Source: JAGVGT01 sp963807225
GTDB lineage: Bacteria > Desulfobacterota > Desulfobulbia > Desulfobulbales > JAGXFP01
Reading direction: 5' to 3'
DNA length: 64,000 nucleotides
NCBI GenBank assembly: GCA_963807225.1
Contig: CAWEAD010000008.1
Coordinates: 372,001 to 436,000, forward strand
Numbering within the stretch: the first letter of the stretch is position 1; the number at the start of each line of letters is the position of its first letter. Of this stretch, positions 9,196-17,436 are shown in pieces. The notes beneath the pieces are model-generated. The model had not been told where the DNA came from. It ran no database searches and saw nothing but the letters and a program-made list of their open reading frames with translations. Both the position numbers and the translations under genes were made by a program.

Positions 9196-9368
9196 GGGGT
9201 TGAGCCTACCGCCGGACCGACGCTTGCATTCCCGTGACAATTGTCGTAGGTTATTTTTTTTATCCTTGGATCGGCCGCGGCCTGGCAGTTGAGTCTCAAG
9301 CCGCTGCCAGGTAAGTCTTTTGCTTGACGAATGGGCCGGGTTCTTCCGGTCGGGAAAAACCGGATACT

Positions 9369-10574
9369 ATGAAACGATTGAATCTCTTTAAACTGGCGAT
9401 CAGTAATCTGCGGCGCAAACTGATCAGGACGGTTTTGTTACTGCTGGTTGCGGCCCTGGTTTCCGGGACCCTGCTCAGCGCCACGGTTTTTATCTTCGGG
9501 ATGCAGAATGCTCTGAAGATCGGTACCTATCGCCTGGGCGCCGATGTGCTGGTAGTCCCGGCCGCCAATGAGGAACAGGCCCGCACCGCACTGCTGGCCG
9601 GCAAGCCGACCAGCTTTTACATGAACCGCTCGGTTCTGGATAAGATCAAAAAGGTTGAAGGGGTGCAGGTCGCCTCGCCTCAACTCTTCATCCAGCCCTC
9701 TTCCTTTACCTGCTGCTACAGTGTCGATGTCTTTCTGGTTGCCATCGATCCGGCCACCGACTTCACCGTCATGCCCTGGATCAGAAAAAGCGACCGCCAG
9801 TCCCTGACCGGCAATCAGGTAATCTCCGGTCGGCTGTTGCCGATCATGCCGGGTTCGGTGCTGCCCTTCTTCGGCACTCTTTTCAAGGTTGTGGGCGTCA
9901 TGGATCCCACCGGCATGAAGTTTTTCGACCAATCGATCTTCATGACCATGGATGCCGCCTACAAGATGGCCGATGATTCGGCTACCAAGGCGATCGAGCC
10001 CATTCACATCGATCGTGACAAGATTTCGGCGGTAATGGTCAAGACCGACGGGACGATCTCTCCGGACCGGGTGGCGTTGCGGATCATGCATGCGGTCGAC
10101 GGCGTGACGGCGATTGCCTCGGACGAAGTGGTCAATACCGTGCGGAACCAGCTCTCCGGCCTCTTGACCGGCATTGTCGCTGTCAGCGGGGTGTTGTGGG
10201 CCATGTGTCTGTTCATGATCGGATTCGCCTTTTATATGATCGTCAACGAGAGACAGCGGGAACTGGGAATGCTCCGGGCCATGGGCGCCAAGAAAAAGCA
10301 AGTCTTCCGCCTGATCGTTCTGGAGGCGGTGATCATTACCCTGGTCGGTGGCCTGATCGGAATCGGCTTCGGCTTCGGACTGCTTTTCTCCCTGGCCGAC
10401 GTGATCCGCGCCAGTCTGCAGTTGCCATACCTAATGCCCTCGGCTTCGGTGGTGCAGGAACTGGTGGCGGCCTCGGTGCTCTTCTCGGTCTTTACCGGCC
10501 TGGTTTCGGCGCTTTTGCCGGCCTTCCTGGCCAGCCGTCTGGAACCGTACGAGGCAATTCGTAAAGGGGAATGA
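9369..10574 (+). CDS. FtsX/MacB-type ABC transporter permease
   Basis: A 401-residue inner-membrane protein with the FtsX arrangement: one N-terminal membrane helix (about 18-42), a large periplasmic domain, then three C-terminal helices (about 270-292, 315-345, 365-390) and the family-typical ending EPYEAIRKGE. The periplasmic domain carries a Cys pair in FTCCYS near residue 115, as I recall for FtsX permeases linked to iron/thiol systems; this is recollection, not a search. ATG 9369 is chosen over an in-frame codon at 9324 because the membrane-anchoring N terminus MKRLNLFKLAI starts there. With the TPR lipoprotein and ATPase downstream it forms a probable three-gene transporter or extrusion system. 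Confidence 0.85.
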   Translation: MKRLNLFKLAISNLRRKLIRTVLLLLVAALVSGTLLSATVFIFGMQNALKIGTYRLGADVLVVPAANEEQARTALLAGKPTSFYMNRSVLDKIKKVEGVQVASPQLFIQPSSFTCCYSVDVFLVAIDPATDFTVMPWIRKSDRQSLTGNQVISGRLLPIMPGSVLPFFGTLFKVVGVMDPTGMKFFDQSIFMTMDAAYKMADDSATKAIEPIHIDRDKISAVMVKTDGTISPDRVALRIMHAVDGVTAIASDEVVNTVRNQLSGLLTGIVAVSGVLWAMCLFMIGFAFYMIVNERQRELGMLRAMGAKKKQVFRLIVLEAVIITLVGGLIGIGFGFGLLFSLADVIRASLQLPYLMPSASVVQELVAASVLFSVFTGLVSALLPAFLASRLEPYEAIRKGE

Positions 10575-10610
10575 GTGGTGTCCGTTTTCCTTTTCATCCT
10601 GGGTGACTAA

Positions 10611-11249
10611 ATGACCAAACAGCTTGCAAAAATATCGTCCGTTTTTCTCCTGCTGACCATGATTGCGGTTCTTTTACTGCCCGGCTGCGGAAAAAAGCAG
10701 GAAGAAGAGAAGCCGGTCGTATCCGAGCAGGCGCTCAACGAATATTCCAGCGATAACGTCTTCATCCAGGTTTACCGGAAGGTCCAGGCTGAGCCGAACA
10801 ATGTCGACGCCCTATACCATCTGGCCGATCTTTACGACCGCCAGGGTCAATACCAGAAGGCTGTCGATACCTTTAAAAAGGTGCTCGAACTGGATCCGGA
10901 GAGAAACTTTGCCTATTTCAAGCTGGGGACGGCATACAGTCGTCTCAATCAGCCTGAAAAAGCGGTTGAGGTGCTTAAGGAAGCGGCCCAACATCTGCCG
11001 CATAATCCGATTGTCCTGAATAATCTCGGGATTGCCTACGGCAAGTTGGACCGGCTGGACGACGAGATCGCCGCTTTCAAGAAAGCCTTGGAAATCCGGC
11101 CTCGCTACTCCGCTGCCCGCTTTAACCTGGCGCTGATTTATCTCAAGAAAGGCGACCGGCAGAGCGCCATGGAGCAGTATGTGGAGTTGAAAAAGTTTGA
11201 CATAACGATGGCCGAAGAACTGATGAAAAGAATCGGGGCCGATAAATAA
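10611..11249 (+). CDS. TPR-repeat lipoprotein
   Basis: A 212-residue protein with a lipoprotein signal (LLLTMIAVLLLPGC, lipobox LPGC) and tandem tetratricopeptide repeats from about residue 55 to 185; NNVDALYHLADLYDRQGQYQ and NPIVLNNLGIAYGKL are clear units. It should sit in a membrane as a scaffold for partner proteins. It lies between an ABC permease (36 bp upstream) and an ABC ATPase (23 bp downstream) on the same strand, suggesting it is the accessory subunit of that transporter (inference). Confidence 0.85.
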   Translation: MTKQLAKISSVFLLLTMIAVLLLPGCGKKQEEEKPVVSEQALNEYSSDNVFIQVYRKVQAEPNNVDALYHLADLYDRQGQYQKAVDTFKKVLELDPERNFAYFKLGTAYSRLNQPEKAVEVLKEAAQHLPHNPIVLNNLGIAYGKLDRLDDEIAAFKKALEIRPRYSAARFNLALIYLKKGDRQSAMEQYVELKKFDITMAEELMKRIGADK

Positions 11250-11272
11250 GTTTATTCCGAGGTGGCTGGGAA

Positions 11273-11947
11273 ATGATCGAGGCGATAAATCTGGCAAAAT
11301 CCTATCGGGTTGGAGGGCAGACCCTGTCTGCGGCCAATGGGGTGAACCTGGCGGTCGACAAAGGCGAAATGGTGGCGGTAATCGGTCACTCCGGCAGCGG
11401 TAAGACCACGCTGCTCAGCCTGCTGGGTGGTTTGACCCGTCCCGACTCCGGTCAGGTGAAAATCGGGAAAACGAACATTTGGTCCCTTTCCGATAACGAT
11501 CTTTCCGAATTGCGTAATCGCGAACTCGGGTTCATCTACCAATTTTCCAGTTTGATTCCCACCCTTTCGGTGCAGGAGAACGTCTTTCTGCCCAGCGCTT
11601 TCGGGCTCGGCCTGGATAATCTGGTCGGTCGAACTCTGGGGCTTCTGGAACAAGTAGGTTTGGCCGACAAGGCCCATTTTTATCCGGCCCAGCTTTCCGG
11701 GGGCCAGCAAAGGCGGGTGGCCATCGCCCGCGCCTTCATAAATTCCCCATCGATCATCCTGGCCGACGAACCTACCGGTGATCTGGATGAGGAAACCGAA
11801 GGTGATATCATCAAATTCTTCAAGCAGGTCAACAGGGATTTTGGGACTACTTTCGTTATCGTGACTCACAACAAGACCATCGCCGCCCAATCACATCGCC
11901 AATTGGTTATGAAAAATGGAGTTCTGAGCGAAAGGGCGGACAACTGA
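11273..11947 (+). CDS. ABC transporter ATP-binding protein, LolD/MacB type
   Basis: A 224-residue ATPase subunit with Walker A GHSGSGKTT (about 36-44), Q-loop region, ABC signature LSGGQQRR, Walker B IILADEPT and the switch His in VIVTHN. Length and sequence fit the LolD/FtsE/MacB subfamily that powers FtsX-type permeases by mechanotransmission, matching the permease at 9369. A Shine-Dalgarno-like AGGTGG precedes the ATG. It is the last gene of the three-gene set and converges with the RpoH-like gene 51 bp away. Confidence 0.9.
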   Translation: MIEAINLAKSYRVGGQTLSAANGVNLAVDKGEMVAVIGHSGSGKTTLLSLLGGLTRPDSGQVKIGKTNIWSLSDNDLSELRNRELGFIYQFSSLIPTLSVQENVFLPSAFGLGLDNLVGRTLGLLEQVGLADKAHFYPAQLSGGQQRRVAIARAFINSPSIILADEPTGDLDEETEGDIIKFFKQVNRDFGTTFVIVTHNKTIAAQSHRQLVMKNGVLSERADN

Positions 11948-11997
11948 CAAACTGTTTGTTAAGCCGCCTGGTCAGCCAGAAGGCTTGTTAACCAGGC
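11948..11997. terminator. Inverted repeats between convergent genes
   Basis: ACAAACTGTTTGT (11948-11960) is a small palindrome, and GCCTGGT (11966-11972) pairs with ACCAGGC (11991-11997). The stems lie between the ends of the ABC ATPase gene and the minus-strand sigma factor gene and may stop transcription from both sides; there is no strong T-run, so this is tentative. Confidence 0.35.
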
Positions 11998-11998
11998 C

Positions 11999-12925
11999 TT
12001 AATTTGCCGGGCTGCAGGCTTGCCGGTAATCGGGTATTTCCTCTTTGAATGTGGCACGCAATTTCGCCAGCAAGCCGATTTCAATTTGCCTGATCCTCTC
12101 CTTGGAAACCTGGAACTGTTCGGCAATAACTTGCAGCGTCTGACCATCCGGATTGAGCAGTCGCTGATTCAGGATGGCCTTCTCCCGTTGGCTGAAGGTA
12201 TCCTGGTTACGGTCCAGAATATCCCGCACCAGGCTCTTTATTTCCCGGAATGAGACGATTTCTTCCGCCGAGGGGCCGGTCTGTTGTAAGAATTCCTTGC
12301 GGGTGGTTTCCGAATCGGGACCAAGCGGGGCGTCGATGGAGATTTCGGAACCGTTCAGGCGCTGCTTCATCTCGATGATATCCTTTTCCCTGACCTGCAG
12401 ATTGGCGGCCAAATTTTTCGGTTCAGCTTTGATCCCCAGCGCTTCCAGGCGGCGGCTTTCCTTTTTCAAATTGAAGAAGAGCTTGCGCTGGTTCTGGGTG
12501 GTGCCGATTTTCACCAGCCGTTTGTTATCCATCAGGTGTTTCATAATGTGAGCCCGGATCCAGAAAGAGGCGTAGTAAGAAAATTTGATACCGCGCTCCG
12601 GTTCAAATTTTTTTACCGCCTTGGCCAGGCCTACATTGCCTTCCTGGACCAGATCAAGAAAATCCGGCATCCAGTATTTCTTGAAATCCAAGGCGATTTT
12701 GACCACCAGCCGCAAGTTGGCGGTGATCAGCCGGTTCCTGGTCGCCGGGTCGTTATTTTCCTGGAATAACCTGGCCAGGCTGTTTGTTTCCTGCTCCGAT
12801 AGGAGGGGGTAGCGGCCAACTTCCCGGAGATATGTGCGAAGCCCGTCTTCATTGGCAGACTGTTTGTCGTGATTGATCGGCTGGGTAGCGGTGGATGTCA
12901 CTCTGGGTAAGACTGAAGTTTTCAT
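11999..12925 (-). CDS. rpoH: RNA polymerase sigma factor, RpoH-like
   Basis: A 308-residue group of sigma70 domains: region 1.2 (DGLRTYLREVGRYPLL), region 2 (DLVQEGNVGLAKAVKKFEP and FSYYASFWIRAHIMKHL), the QRKLFFNL box characteristic of heat-shock sigma32, and region 4 (QVIAEQFQVSKERIRQIE) with its HTH. It would direct transcription of stress genes. ATG 12925 is chosen because AGGAG lies 10 nt upstream on the minus strand; a 40-codon in-frame extension to 13045 runs through a perfect palindrome and looks like leader, not protein. The leader hairpins could affect translation. Specificity (heat shock or a related stress) cannot be proven here. Confidence 0.85.
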   Translation of the reverse strand: MKTSVLPRVTSTATQPINHDKQSANEDGLRTYLREVGRYPLLSEQETNSLARLFQENNDPATRNRLITANLRLVVKIALDFKKYWMPDFLDLVQEGNVGLAKAVKKFEPERGIKFSYYASFWIRAHIMKHLMDNKRLVKIGTTQNQRKLFFNLKKESRRLEALGIKAEPKNLAANLQVREKDIIEMKQRLNGSEISIDAPLGPDSETTRKEFLQQTGPSAEEIVSFREIKSLVRDILDRNQDTFSQREKAILNQRLLNPDGQTLQVIAEQFQVSKERIRQIEIGLLAKLRATFKEEIPDYRQACSPAN

Positions 12926-12997
12926 TGTCGCGTAACTCCTGAATCTATCGGCACTTTGTCCTTGCGGCCGGGCCGCCGGTTTGAGCCGATCGGATAT

Positions 12998-13020
12998 GTT
13001 ACTTCCGGGTCGGAAGTAAC
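12998..13020. promoter_or_regulatory. Perfect palindrome in the sigma factor leader/promoter region
   Basis: GTTACTTCC (12998-13006), spacer GGGTC, GGAAGTAAC (13012-13020): a perfect 9-bp inverted repeat 73 bp upstream of the RpoH-like start. It could be an operator for a dimeric repressor or an RNA hairpin in the 5' leader. It is not a CIRCE element. Confidence 0.55.
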
Positions 13021-13090
13021 TTTTATTCTTGTTGATACTCAGCAACTCAGACCCGATAGGTCGGGTGGGGAGTTACCGATTACAAGAATT

Positions 13091-13127
13091 CGGCAGAGGC
13101 CGGCCGGTTGTCGTCCGGCCTCTGCCG
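13091..13127. terminator. Strong GC-rich hairpin, possible bidirectional terminator
   Basis: CGGCAGAGGCCGG (13091-13103) pairs perfectly with CCGGCCTCTGCCG (13115-13127) around an 11-nt loop. The flanks (AATT on one side, CTTATAAG on the other) lack a long T-run, so termination is probable rather than certain. Confidence 0.5.
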
Positions 13128-13519
13128 CTTATAAGTATTCAATGATCATGCCAGAATGGGTTGAGGAGCTGTCGTCTGCCTGGAAACCATGTAAATACAG
13201 GAAGATGGCTGGTCAAAAAACTCCGGAGGTTGACTTTCCAGCAACCCTGGACGCTTAATACTTGGTTAAATTCTTAAACTTCTGAACAATATTCTGTACA
13301 GGAAGGCCGGCGCCACGGTTTAGCATTCAGAACCTTAATCAGCTGGTATTGATGCCGGCAGAAGATTGATCGTCGGATCGGCAACCAATATTCATGGAAA
13401 TTCTTCCCAAGCGACGTCATTCATGAGATGATGTGCGCCAGAGCGGCAGTAATTCAAGTCGGGATGCGAGGCGACTAATATCCGGCTTCATTCATAACCC
13501 ATCAAGCAAAGGTGAAAAG

Positions 13520-13669
13520 TTGGCGAAACCCAATTATTCCTACGAAAAGCGACAAAGGGACCTGGCCAAAAAAAAGAAAAAGGAAGAAAAAAAGGCACGC
13601 AAACTGGTCAAGAATTCTTCGGAATCCGGTGAGCAGGAAAATCAGGTGGAGGAGGGTGCCGGCAGTTGA
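13520..13669 (+). CDS. Small conserved basic protein
   Basis: A 49-residue protein beginning MAKPNYSYEKRQRDLAKKKK with a Lys/Glu-rich helical body and acidic tail. Sequences starting AKPNYSYEKRQ are, as I recall, widespread small proteins of unknown function in proteobacteria. The start is TTG 13520, 5 nt after the ribosome site AAAGGTGA; no ATG is available in frame. High charge suggests RNA or ribosome association, but that is a guess. Confidence 0.65.
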   Translation: MAKPNYSYEKRQRDLAKKKKKEEKKARKLVKNSSESGEQENQVEEGAGS

Positions 13670-13815
13670 TGCCTTCCGGCGGCTGTTCTGTCGATTCAGT
13701 TAACTTTGCTATCGGCTTTTTTTAGACGAATGGTTTTTGTAATTCCCATCGCTTGGTTGGCCGGGAAGCGGGATGAACCGGAAGGTCGGGATGCGGACAC
13801 TGGCAAGGTAATTAA

Positions 13816-14247
13816 ATGATTTTGCTCGGCATCCATCCCCTGCTGCAAGCGCTGGCCCTTTCCCTGGCCGTATACGCCGCTGGTCTGGGTTGGCGTCGTG
13901 CCGCCTCCTTGCATTTCGGCCGCGTGGACAAATTTGAAAAGGACCGCCACGTGCTGGTTGGTTCCCTGGCCTTGATGATGATGCTGGGCGGCATCGCCGG
14001 GGGGTTGATCATGGTTTCACGCTACCTGCATCGGCCAGTGTTAAAAGGGCTGCATGGTCAGGTGGCTATGATTGCCTTGCCGTTTCTGCTTTTCGGACTT
14101 TTCACCGGTTTCTATCTTTATCTTAATCCGGCCAGACGTAAGGTCCTGCCTGCGATTCATGGGGGCAATAACCTGGTGATCCTCTTCTTCGTGCTTCTGC
14201 AACTCTATACCGGGATCAAATTCTATTTGGCGTTGGTGGCCGGATGA
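13816..14247 (+). CDS. Four-helix membrane protein, DUF4079/cytochrome b561-like
   Basis: A 143-residue integral membrane protein with four predicted helices (about 5-25, 48-68, 80-102, 118-140). Conserved-looking His residues sit at helix ends: H7 in GIHPLLQ, one in DRHVLVG, one in LKGLHGQ and one in AIHGGNN, the pattern of haem-b-binding four-helix proteins such as cytochrome b561 or DUF4079. It may take part in membrane electron transfer. Assignment is by topology and His pattern, so moderate confidence. Confidence 0.65.
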   Translation: MILLGIHPLLQALALSLAVYAAGLGWRRAASLHFGRVDKFEKDRHVLVGSLALMMMLGGIAGGLIMVSRYLHRPVLKGLHGQVAMIALPFLLFGLFTGFYLYLNPARRKVLPAIHGGNNLVILFFVLLQLYTGIKFYLALVAG

Positions 14248-14346
14248 ACGAACAAGATAAGTGGTTTTCCTTGGCTGAATGGTGCCGTAGAACCAGCCAT
14301 AGCGGTGCTTATCCGGTTTATCCGTCGTGCCGGGTTGAGTAAGCGG

Positions 14347-14916
14347 ATGGTAAGATGCGATTGGGTTACAACCGATCCACTCTATCTGGCCTATCACGAC
14401 CAGGAGTGGGGGGTGCCGGTCCATGACGATCACCGCCTCTTTGAGATGTTGATTCTCGAGGGATCACAGGCGGGGCTGAGCTGGCTCACCATCCTGAAGC
14501 GTCGCGGGAACTACCGGATCGCCTATGACGATTTCGAACCGGAAGTGATGGCGGTCTGGAGCGATGACCGACTGGCGGAACTGGCCCTGGACTCGGGGAT
14601 CATCCGCAACCGCTTGAAAATTGCAGCGGCCCGGACCAATGCCCGGTCCTTTTTGCGCCTGGTCGAGGAATTCGGCAGTTTCGACCGTTTTATCTGGTCC
14701 TTTGTCGAAGGCCGACCGATTCGCAATTGTTGGCGGGAGATGCTTGAGGTGCCAGCCTCGTCAAAGGAATCCGACCGGATGAGCCGGGAACTCAAGCGCT
14801 TAGGCTTTAAGTTTGTCGGTTCGACCATCTGCTATGCCTTCATGCAAGCGGTGGGGCTGGTCAACGATCATCTGATCGATTGCTTTCGCTACGAAGCCAT
14901 TAATAAGCTCAGCTGA
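14347..14916 (+). CDS. tag: DNA-3-methyladenine glycosylase I
   Basis: A 189-residue base-excision repair enzyme that removes 3-methyladenine from alkylated DNA. The zinc-binding ligands of Tag are all in place with the same numbering as the E. coli enzyme: C4, H17, H175 and C179. The characteristic YHDQEWGVP and EGSQAGLSW segments are present. ATG 14347 is chosen over an in-frame codon at 14305 because it puts the zinc Cys at position 4 as in the family. Apparently a single-gene unit. Confidence 0.95.
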   Translation: MVRCDWVTTDPLYLAYHDQEWGVPVHDDHRLFEMLILEGSQAGLSWLTILKRRGNYRIAYDDFEPEVMAVWSDDRLAELALDSGIIRNRLKIAAARTNARSFLRLVEEFGSFDRFIWSFVEGRPIRNCWREMLEVPASSKESDRMSRELKRLGFKFVGSTICYAFMQAVGLVNDHLIDCFRYEAINKLS

Positions 14917-14978
14917 TTACCCTCTCCGCGTCGATATTTTGACAACGTTATAGTTTCCCTGCCATGAAAGAGGTATCC

Positions 14979-15282
14979 ATGGATCTTCTTGTGAGAAAAA
15001 ACAACAGCCTCATTCAGCCGGGCCATCGGAACCCATCCCACCGTAGAGAACTACCTTTGGCGCAGCCGGGCATACCGGACACTAAGGAAATCCAACCTCG
15101 CCCTGGCCGATTTGGAAATGGTGCTGGAACTGAAGCCTGAGCTGGCCGAGGCCTATTTTCTCAGGGGGTTGATTCGGCGAGAGAGTGGGGAAAAACAGGA
15201 GGGGTTGACCGATATCCGTAAGGCCTCCAGTCTGGGAAACGGCAAGGCCAAACTTTGGTTGAAGGCCAAAAGCAAGCGGTAA
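14979..15282 (+). pseudogene. Remnant of a TPR-repeat protein gene
   Basis: An ATG at 14979 with AGAGGT upstream opens a frame that soon departs from recognisable sequence. In another frame, from about 14995 to TAA 15280-15282, the DNA encodes clear tetratricopeptide sequence: FSRAIGTHPTVENYLWRSRA, then NLALADLEMVLELKPELAEA and YFLRGLIRRESGEKQEG. That frame is closed by TGA at 14992-14994 and has no plausible start, so the gene has lost its N terminus or suffered a frameshift. Its original role is unknown. Confidence 0.6.
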
Positions 15283-15312
15283 AGGGAAACTAAGGCAACT
15301 GTTCTCTGCAGC

Positions 15313-15768
15313 CTATTTGATTTTGCCGACCCGGTTGAGCATGGAGGCGGTGGCTAACTGGCCGATCAGCTCGGCATCGTCCTGGCGCAAATCGGAGAAT
15401 TCCAACCCCGCATCGCAGAATTTTTCCTTGACTTTGACCCAGCGGGTAGTGGCCCTGGCCATGACGGTGCGCTTGTTCAAGATGAAACCGACTTTGACCA
15501 GTTCGTCCTTGTTCAGGGCCTTGGGAATTCTGATTCGTACCCCGCTTTCGCTGAGGTCGAGGATCAGGCCGTCGAACACACCCTTGGCGACGGTGCCGAC
15601 CCGGACCGGCAGTCGTGAAAGATTCCCGGGCAGGATGGACTTTAGTGAAGCTACCTCGGTTCGTTCATGTCTTCGACCCTGCTTGGTCTTGAGACGGTCT
15701 TCATAATCGGAGTCCATCTCCAGCTTCAAGGTGGGGATTTCATTCCAAGTTTTATCGTGTTCGGACAT
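15313..15768 (-). CDS. PilZ domain protein
   Basis: A 151-residue cytoplasmic protein with a PilZ domain over about residues 45-145. The second c-di-GMP motif is visible as DLSESGVRI; an Arg-rich stretch lies upstream in RLPVRVG, and the classical RxxxR is not cleanly conserved. It probably binds cyclic di-GMP or is a PilZ relative that signals through protein contact. ATG 15768 is preferred to 15783 because GAGGAG lies 7 nt before it. A single-gene unit between a TPR relic and a reductase operon. Confidence 0.8.
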   Translation of the reverse strand: MSEHDKTWNEIPTLKLEMDSDYEDRLKTKQGRRHERTEVASLKSILPGNLSRLPVRVGTVAKGVFDGLILDLSESGVRIRIPKALNKDELVKVGFILNKRTVMARATTRWVKVKEKFCDAGLEFSDLRQDDAELIGQLATASMLNRVGKIK

Positions 15769-15990
15769 GCGGAGTCTCCTCACGGTAACACCAACTGCGG
15801 ACGTGCATAACAGTTTATATTGGTATAACCAGCGGATATGGACTTTTCAACTATTATTGACGATTATTTCAGTAATTTCAATGCAATAACTAATAATATC
15901 AGTCTTTCCGTGCCGTGGAGTAGAATGACGTGATCCAGTGGTGATGTCGGTGCATCGGCAATGTCGGTTGAATAATCAACTTCTGTAAAT

Positions 15991-17436
15991 TCAACAGGCA
16001 CGGCCATTGTACTTGAAGAGGAGCCGCAGGATTTTTCTAACTTTGTCCGAAAATATTTTCTCACTGTAGATGCTGCCGACCACCTTCTTATTGATCTCTG
16101 CCAGGGTTGGGTAGGGATGGATAGCACCGGCCAGGCGGGAAAGTTTCACCCCGCCGTTTAACGCAGCTACCCATTCGCCCAGCAAATCACCGGCGTGTTG
16201 ACCGAGGATCTGCACCCCTAGCGGACGATCATGGCGGTCGAGCAGCAACTTGATCCGACCGGACTTCTCGCCTTCGGCCAACGCCCGGTCATTGGTCTGG
16301 AACTCCTCGGTCCGGACCCGGAATTCCAGACCGGCCCGTCTGGCCGACTTTTCGTTGTGGCCGATACTGGCCAGTTCCGGTGCCGTGTAGGTGCACCAGG
16401 GCATCCAGGTGTAGTCCGTTTTTCTGGGCAGGTGAAAAACCGCGTTGCTGACTACGATGCCGCCCTCGTATCCGGCGGCGTGGGTGAACTGGTAGCCGCC
16501 GATCACGTCTCCGGCGGCGAAGATGTGTTTTTGACCGGTACGCAGGCGCTGGTCGACTTTGATCCCTTTCCGGTCACAAATGATCCCGATATTTTCCAGA
16601 TTCAAACCTTCAATATTCACCGACCTTCCCAGAGCCACCAGCAAGTCGGTGCCGGTAATGACCATGATGTCGCCGTCGGCGGTTTCGATGGTAACCTCTC
16701 GCCGCTCACCTTGGCTGGCGACCCTCTTCAGGTTGCAATCCAGATGGAATTCCACCCCCTCTCCGGTCAGAACCCGCCGGACCGTTTCAGCCAGATCCCG
16801 GTCTTCCTTGCTGAGAATCTGGTCGCTGCGCTGGATTACCTTAACCCGACTGCCCAAACGTTGAAAAGCCTGGGCCATTTCGATGGCGATGGGCCCGCCG
16901 CCCAGGATGATCAACTCCTCGGGTAATTTCTCCAGTGAAAAGATTTCCCGATTGGTCAGATATGGAGTCTGATCCAGCCCCTCAACTGGAGGTATGGCCG
17001 GAGAAGAACCGGTGGCGATCACCCAGATTTTGGCGGTGATTGCCTGGCCGTCCAGATCGATAGTATGTTCATCGGTGAAACTGGGTAACCCGAAGAGCAC
17101 TTTGACTCCCAGGTCGCAAAAGCGTTTAACCGAGTCGTGTCGCTGGATGGTATCGATCACCTCTTTGATGCGATTGGAGACGTCGGTGAAGTTTACCGGC
17201 GCCACCATCGGTTGCGGCAGACCATAGCGGTGGGCGTTTTTCATCTGATGATGGATCCGGGCGGTCTTGATCAGGGTCTTGCTGGGTACGCAGCCGTAAT
17301 GGAGACAATCGCCGCCCAGGTTCGAATCCCTCTCCACCAGCAGGGTTTTGGCGCCCAGCTGGGCGGCGCCGCTGGCCACGGTTAAGCCGGCGGCGCCACC
17401 GCCCAGAATGCCCAGATCGTAGTCGAACTTCTTCAT
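15991..17436 (-). CDS. Pyridine nucleotide-disulfide oxidoreductase (mercuric-reductase/Lpd-like)
   Basis: A 481-residue FAD enzyme. The FAD-binding motif GGGAAGLTVASG is at the N terminus, the redox-active disulfide is GGDCLHYGCVPSKTL, the NAD(P)-binding GGGPIAIEMAQ lies mid-protein and the C-terminal dimerisation domain with HPYPTLAE ends the chain; the usual His in that region is present. It lacks the N-terminal HMA domain and C-terminal Cys pair of true MerA. Its ATG overlaps the stop of the TVP38 gene (ATGA), a pairing common in bacteria where the membrane protein and this reductase are co-expressed. Substrate unknown. Confidence 0.88.
   Translation of the reverse strand: MKKFDYDLGILGGGAAGLTVASGAAQLGAKTLLVERDSNLGGDCLHYGCVPSKTLIKTARIHHQMKNAHRYGLPQPMVAPVNFTDVSNRIKEVIDTIQRHDSVKRFCDLGVKVLFGLPSFTDEHTIDLDGQAITAKIWVIATGSSPAIPPVEGLDQTPYLTNREIFSLEKLPEELIILGGGPIAIEMAQAFQRLGSRVKVIQRSDQILSKEDRDLAETVRRVLTGEGVEFHLDCNLKRVASQGERREVTIETADGDIMVITGTDLLVALGRSVNIEGLNLENIGIICDRKGIKVDQRLRTGQKHIFAAGDVIGGYQFTHAAGYEGGIVVSNAVFHLPRKTDYTWMPWCTYTAPELASIGHNEKSARRAGLEFRVRTEEFQTNDRALAEGEKSGRIKLLLDRHDRPLGVQILGQHAGDLLGEWVAALNGGVKLSRLAGAIHPYPTLAEINKKVVGSIYSEKIFSDKVRKILRLLFKYNGRAC

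Larger units (their letters stand above)
12926..13519. other. Intergenic region upstream of the sigma factor gene
   Basis: About 590 bp without a supported protein gene. It contains the palindrome at 12998-13020, the long hairpin at 13091-13127, and otherwise AT-richer DNA (13,200-13,500) with no feature I can name. An open frame at 12956-13258 runs through both hairpins and has no ribosome site, so it is not adopted. Confidence 0.5.

Noticed and set aside
12956..13258. A 100-codon plus-strand frame upstream of the sigma factor gene
   Set aside because: It runs through a perfect palindrome and a long GC hairpin, has no ribosome site and no recognisable sequence.
15991..17436. Disulfide oxidoreductase as true mercuric reductase (merA)
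   Set aside because: It lacks the N-terminal metal-binding domain and the C-terminal Cys pair, and no other mer genes are present.
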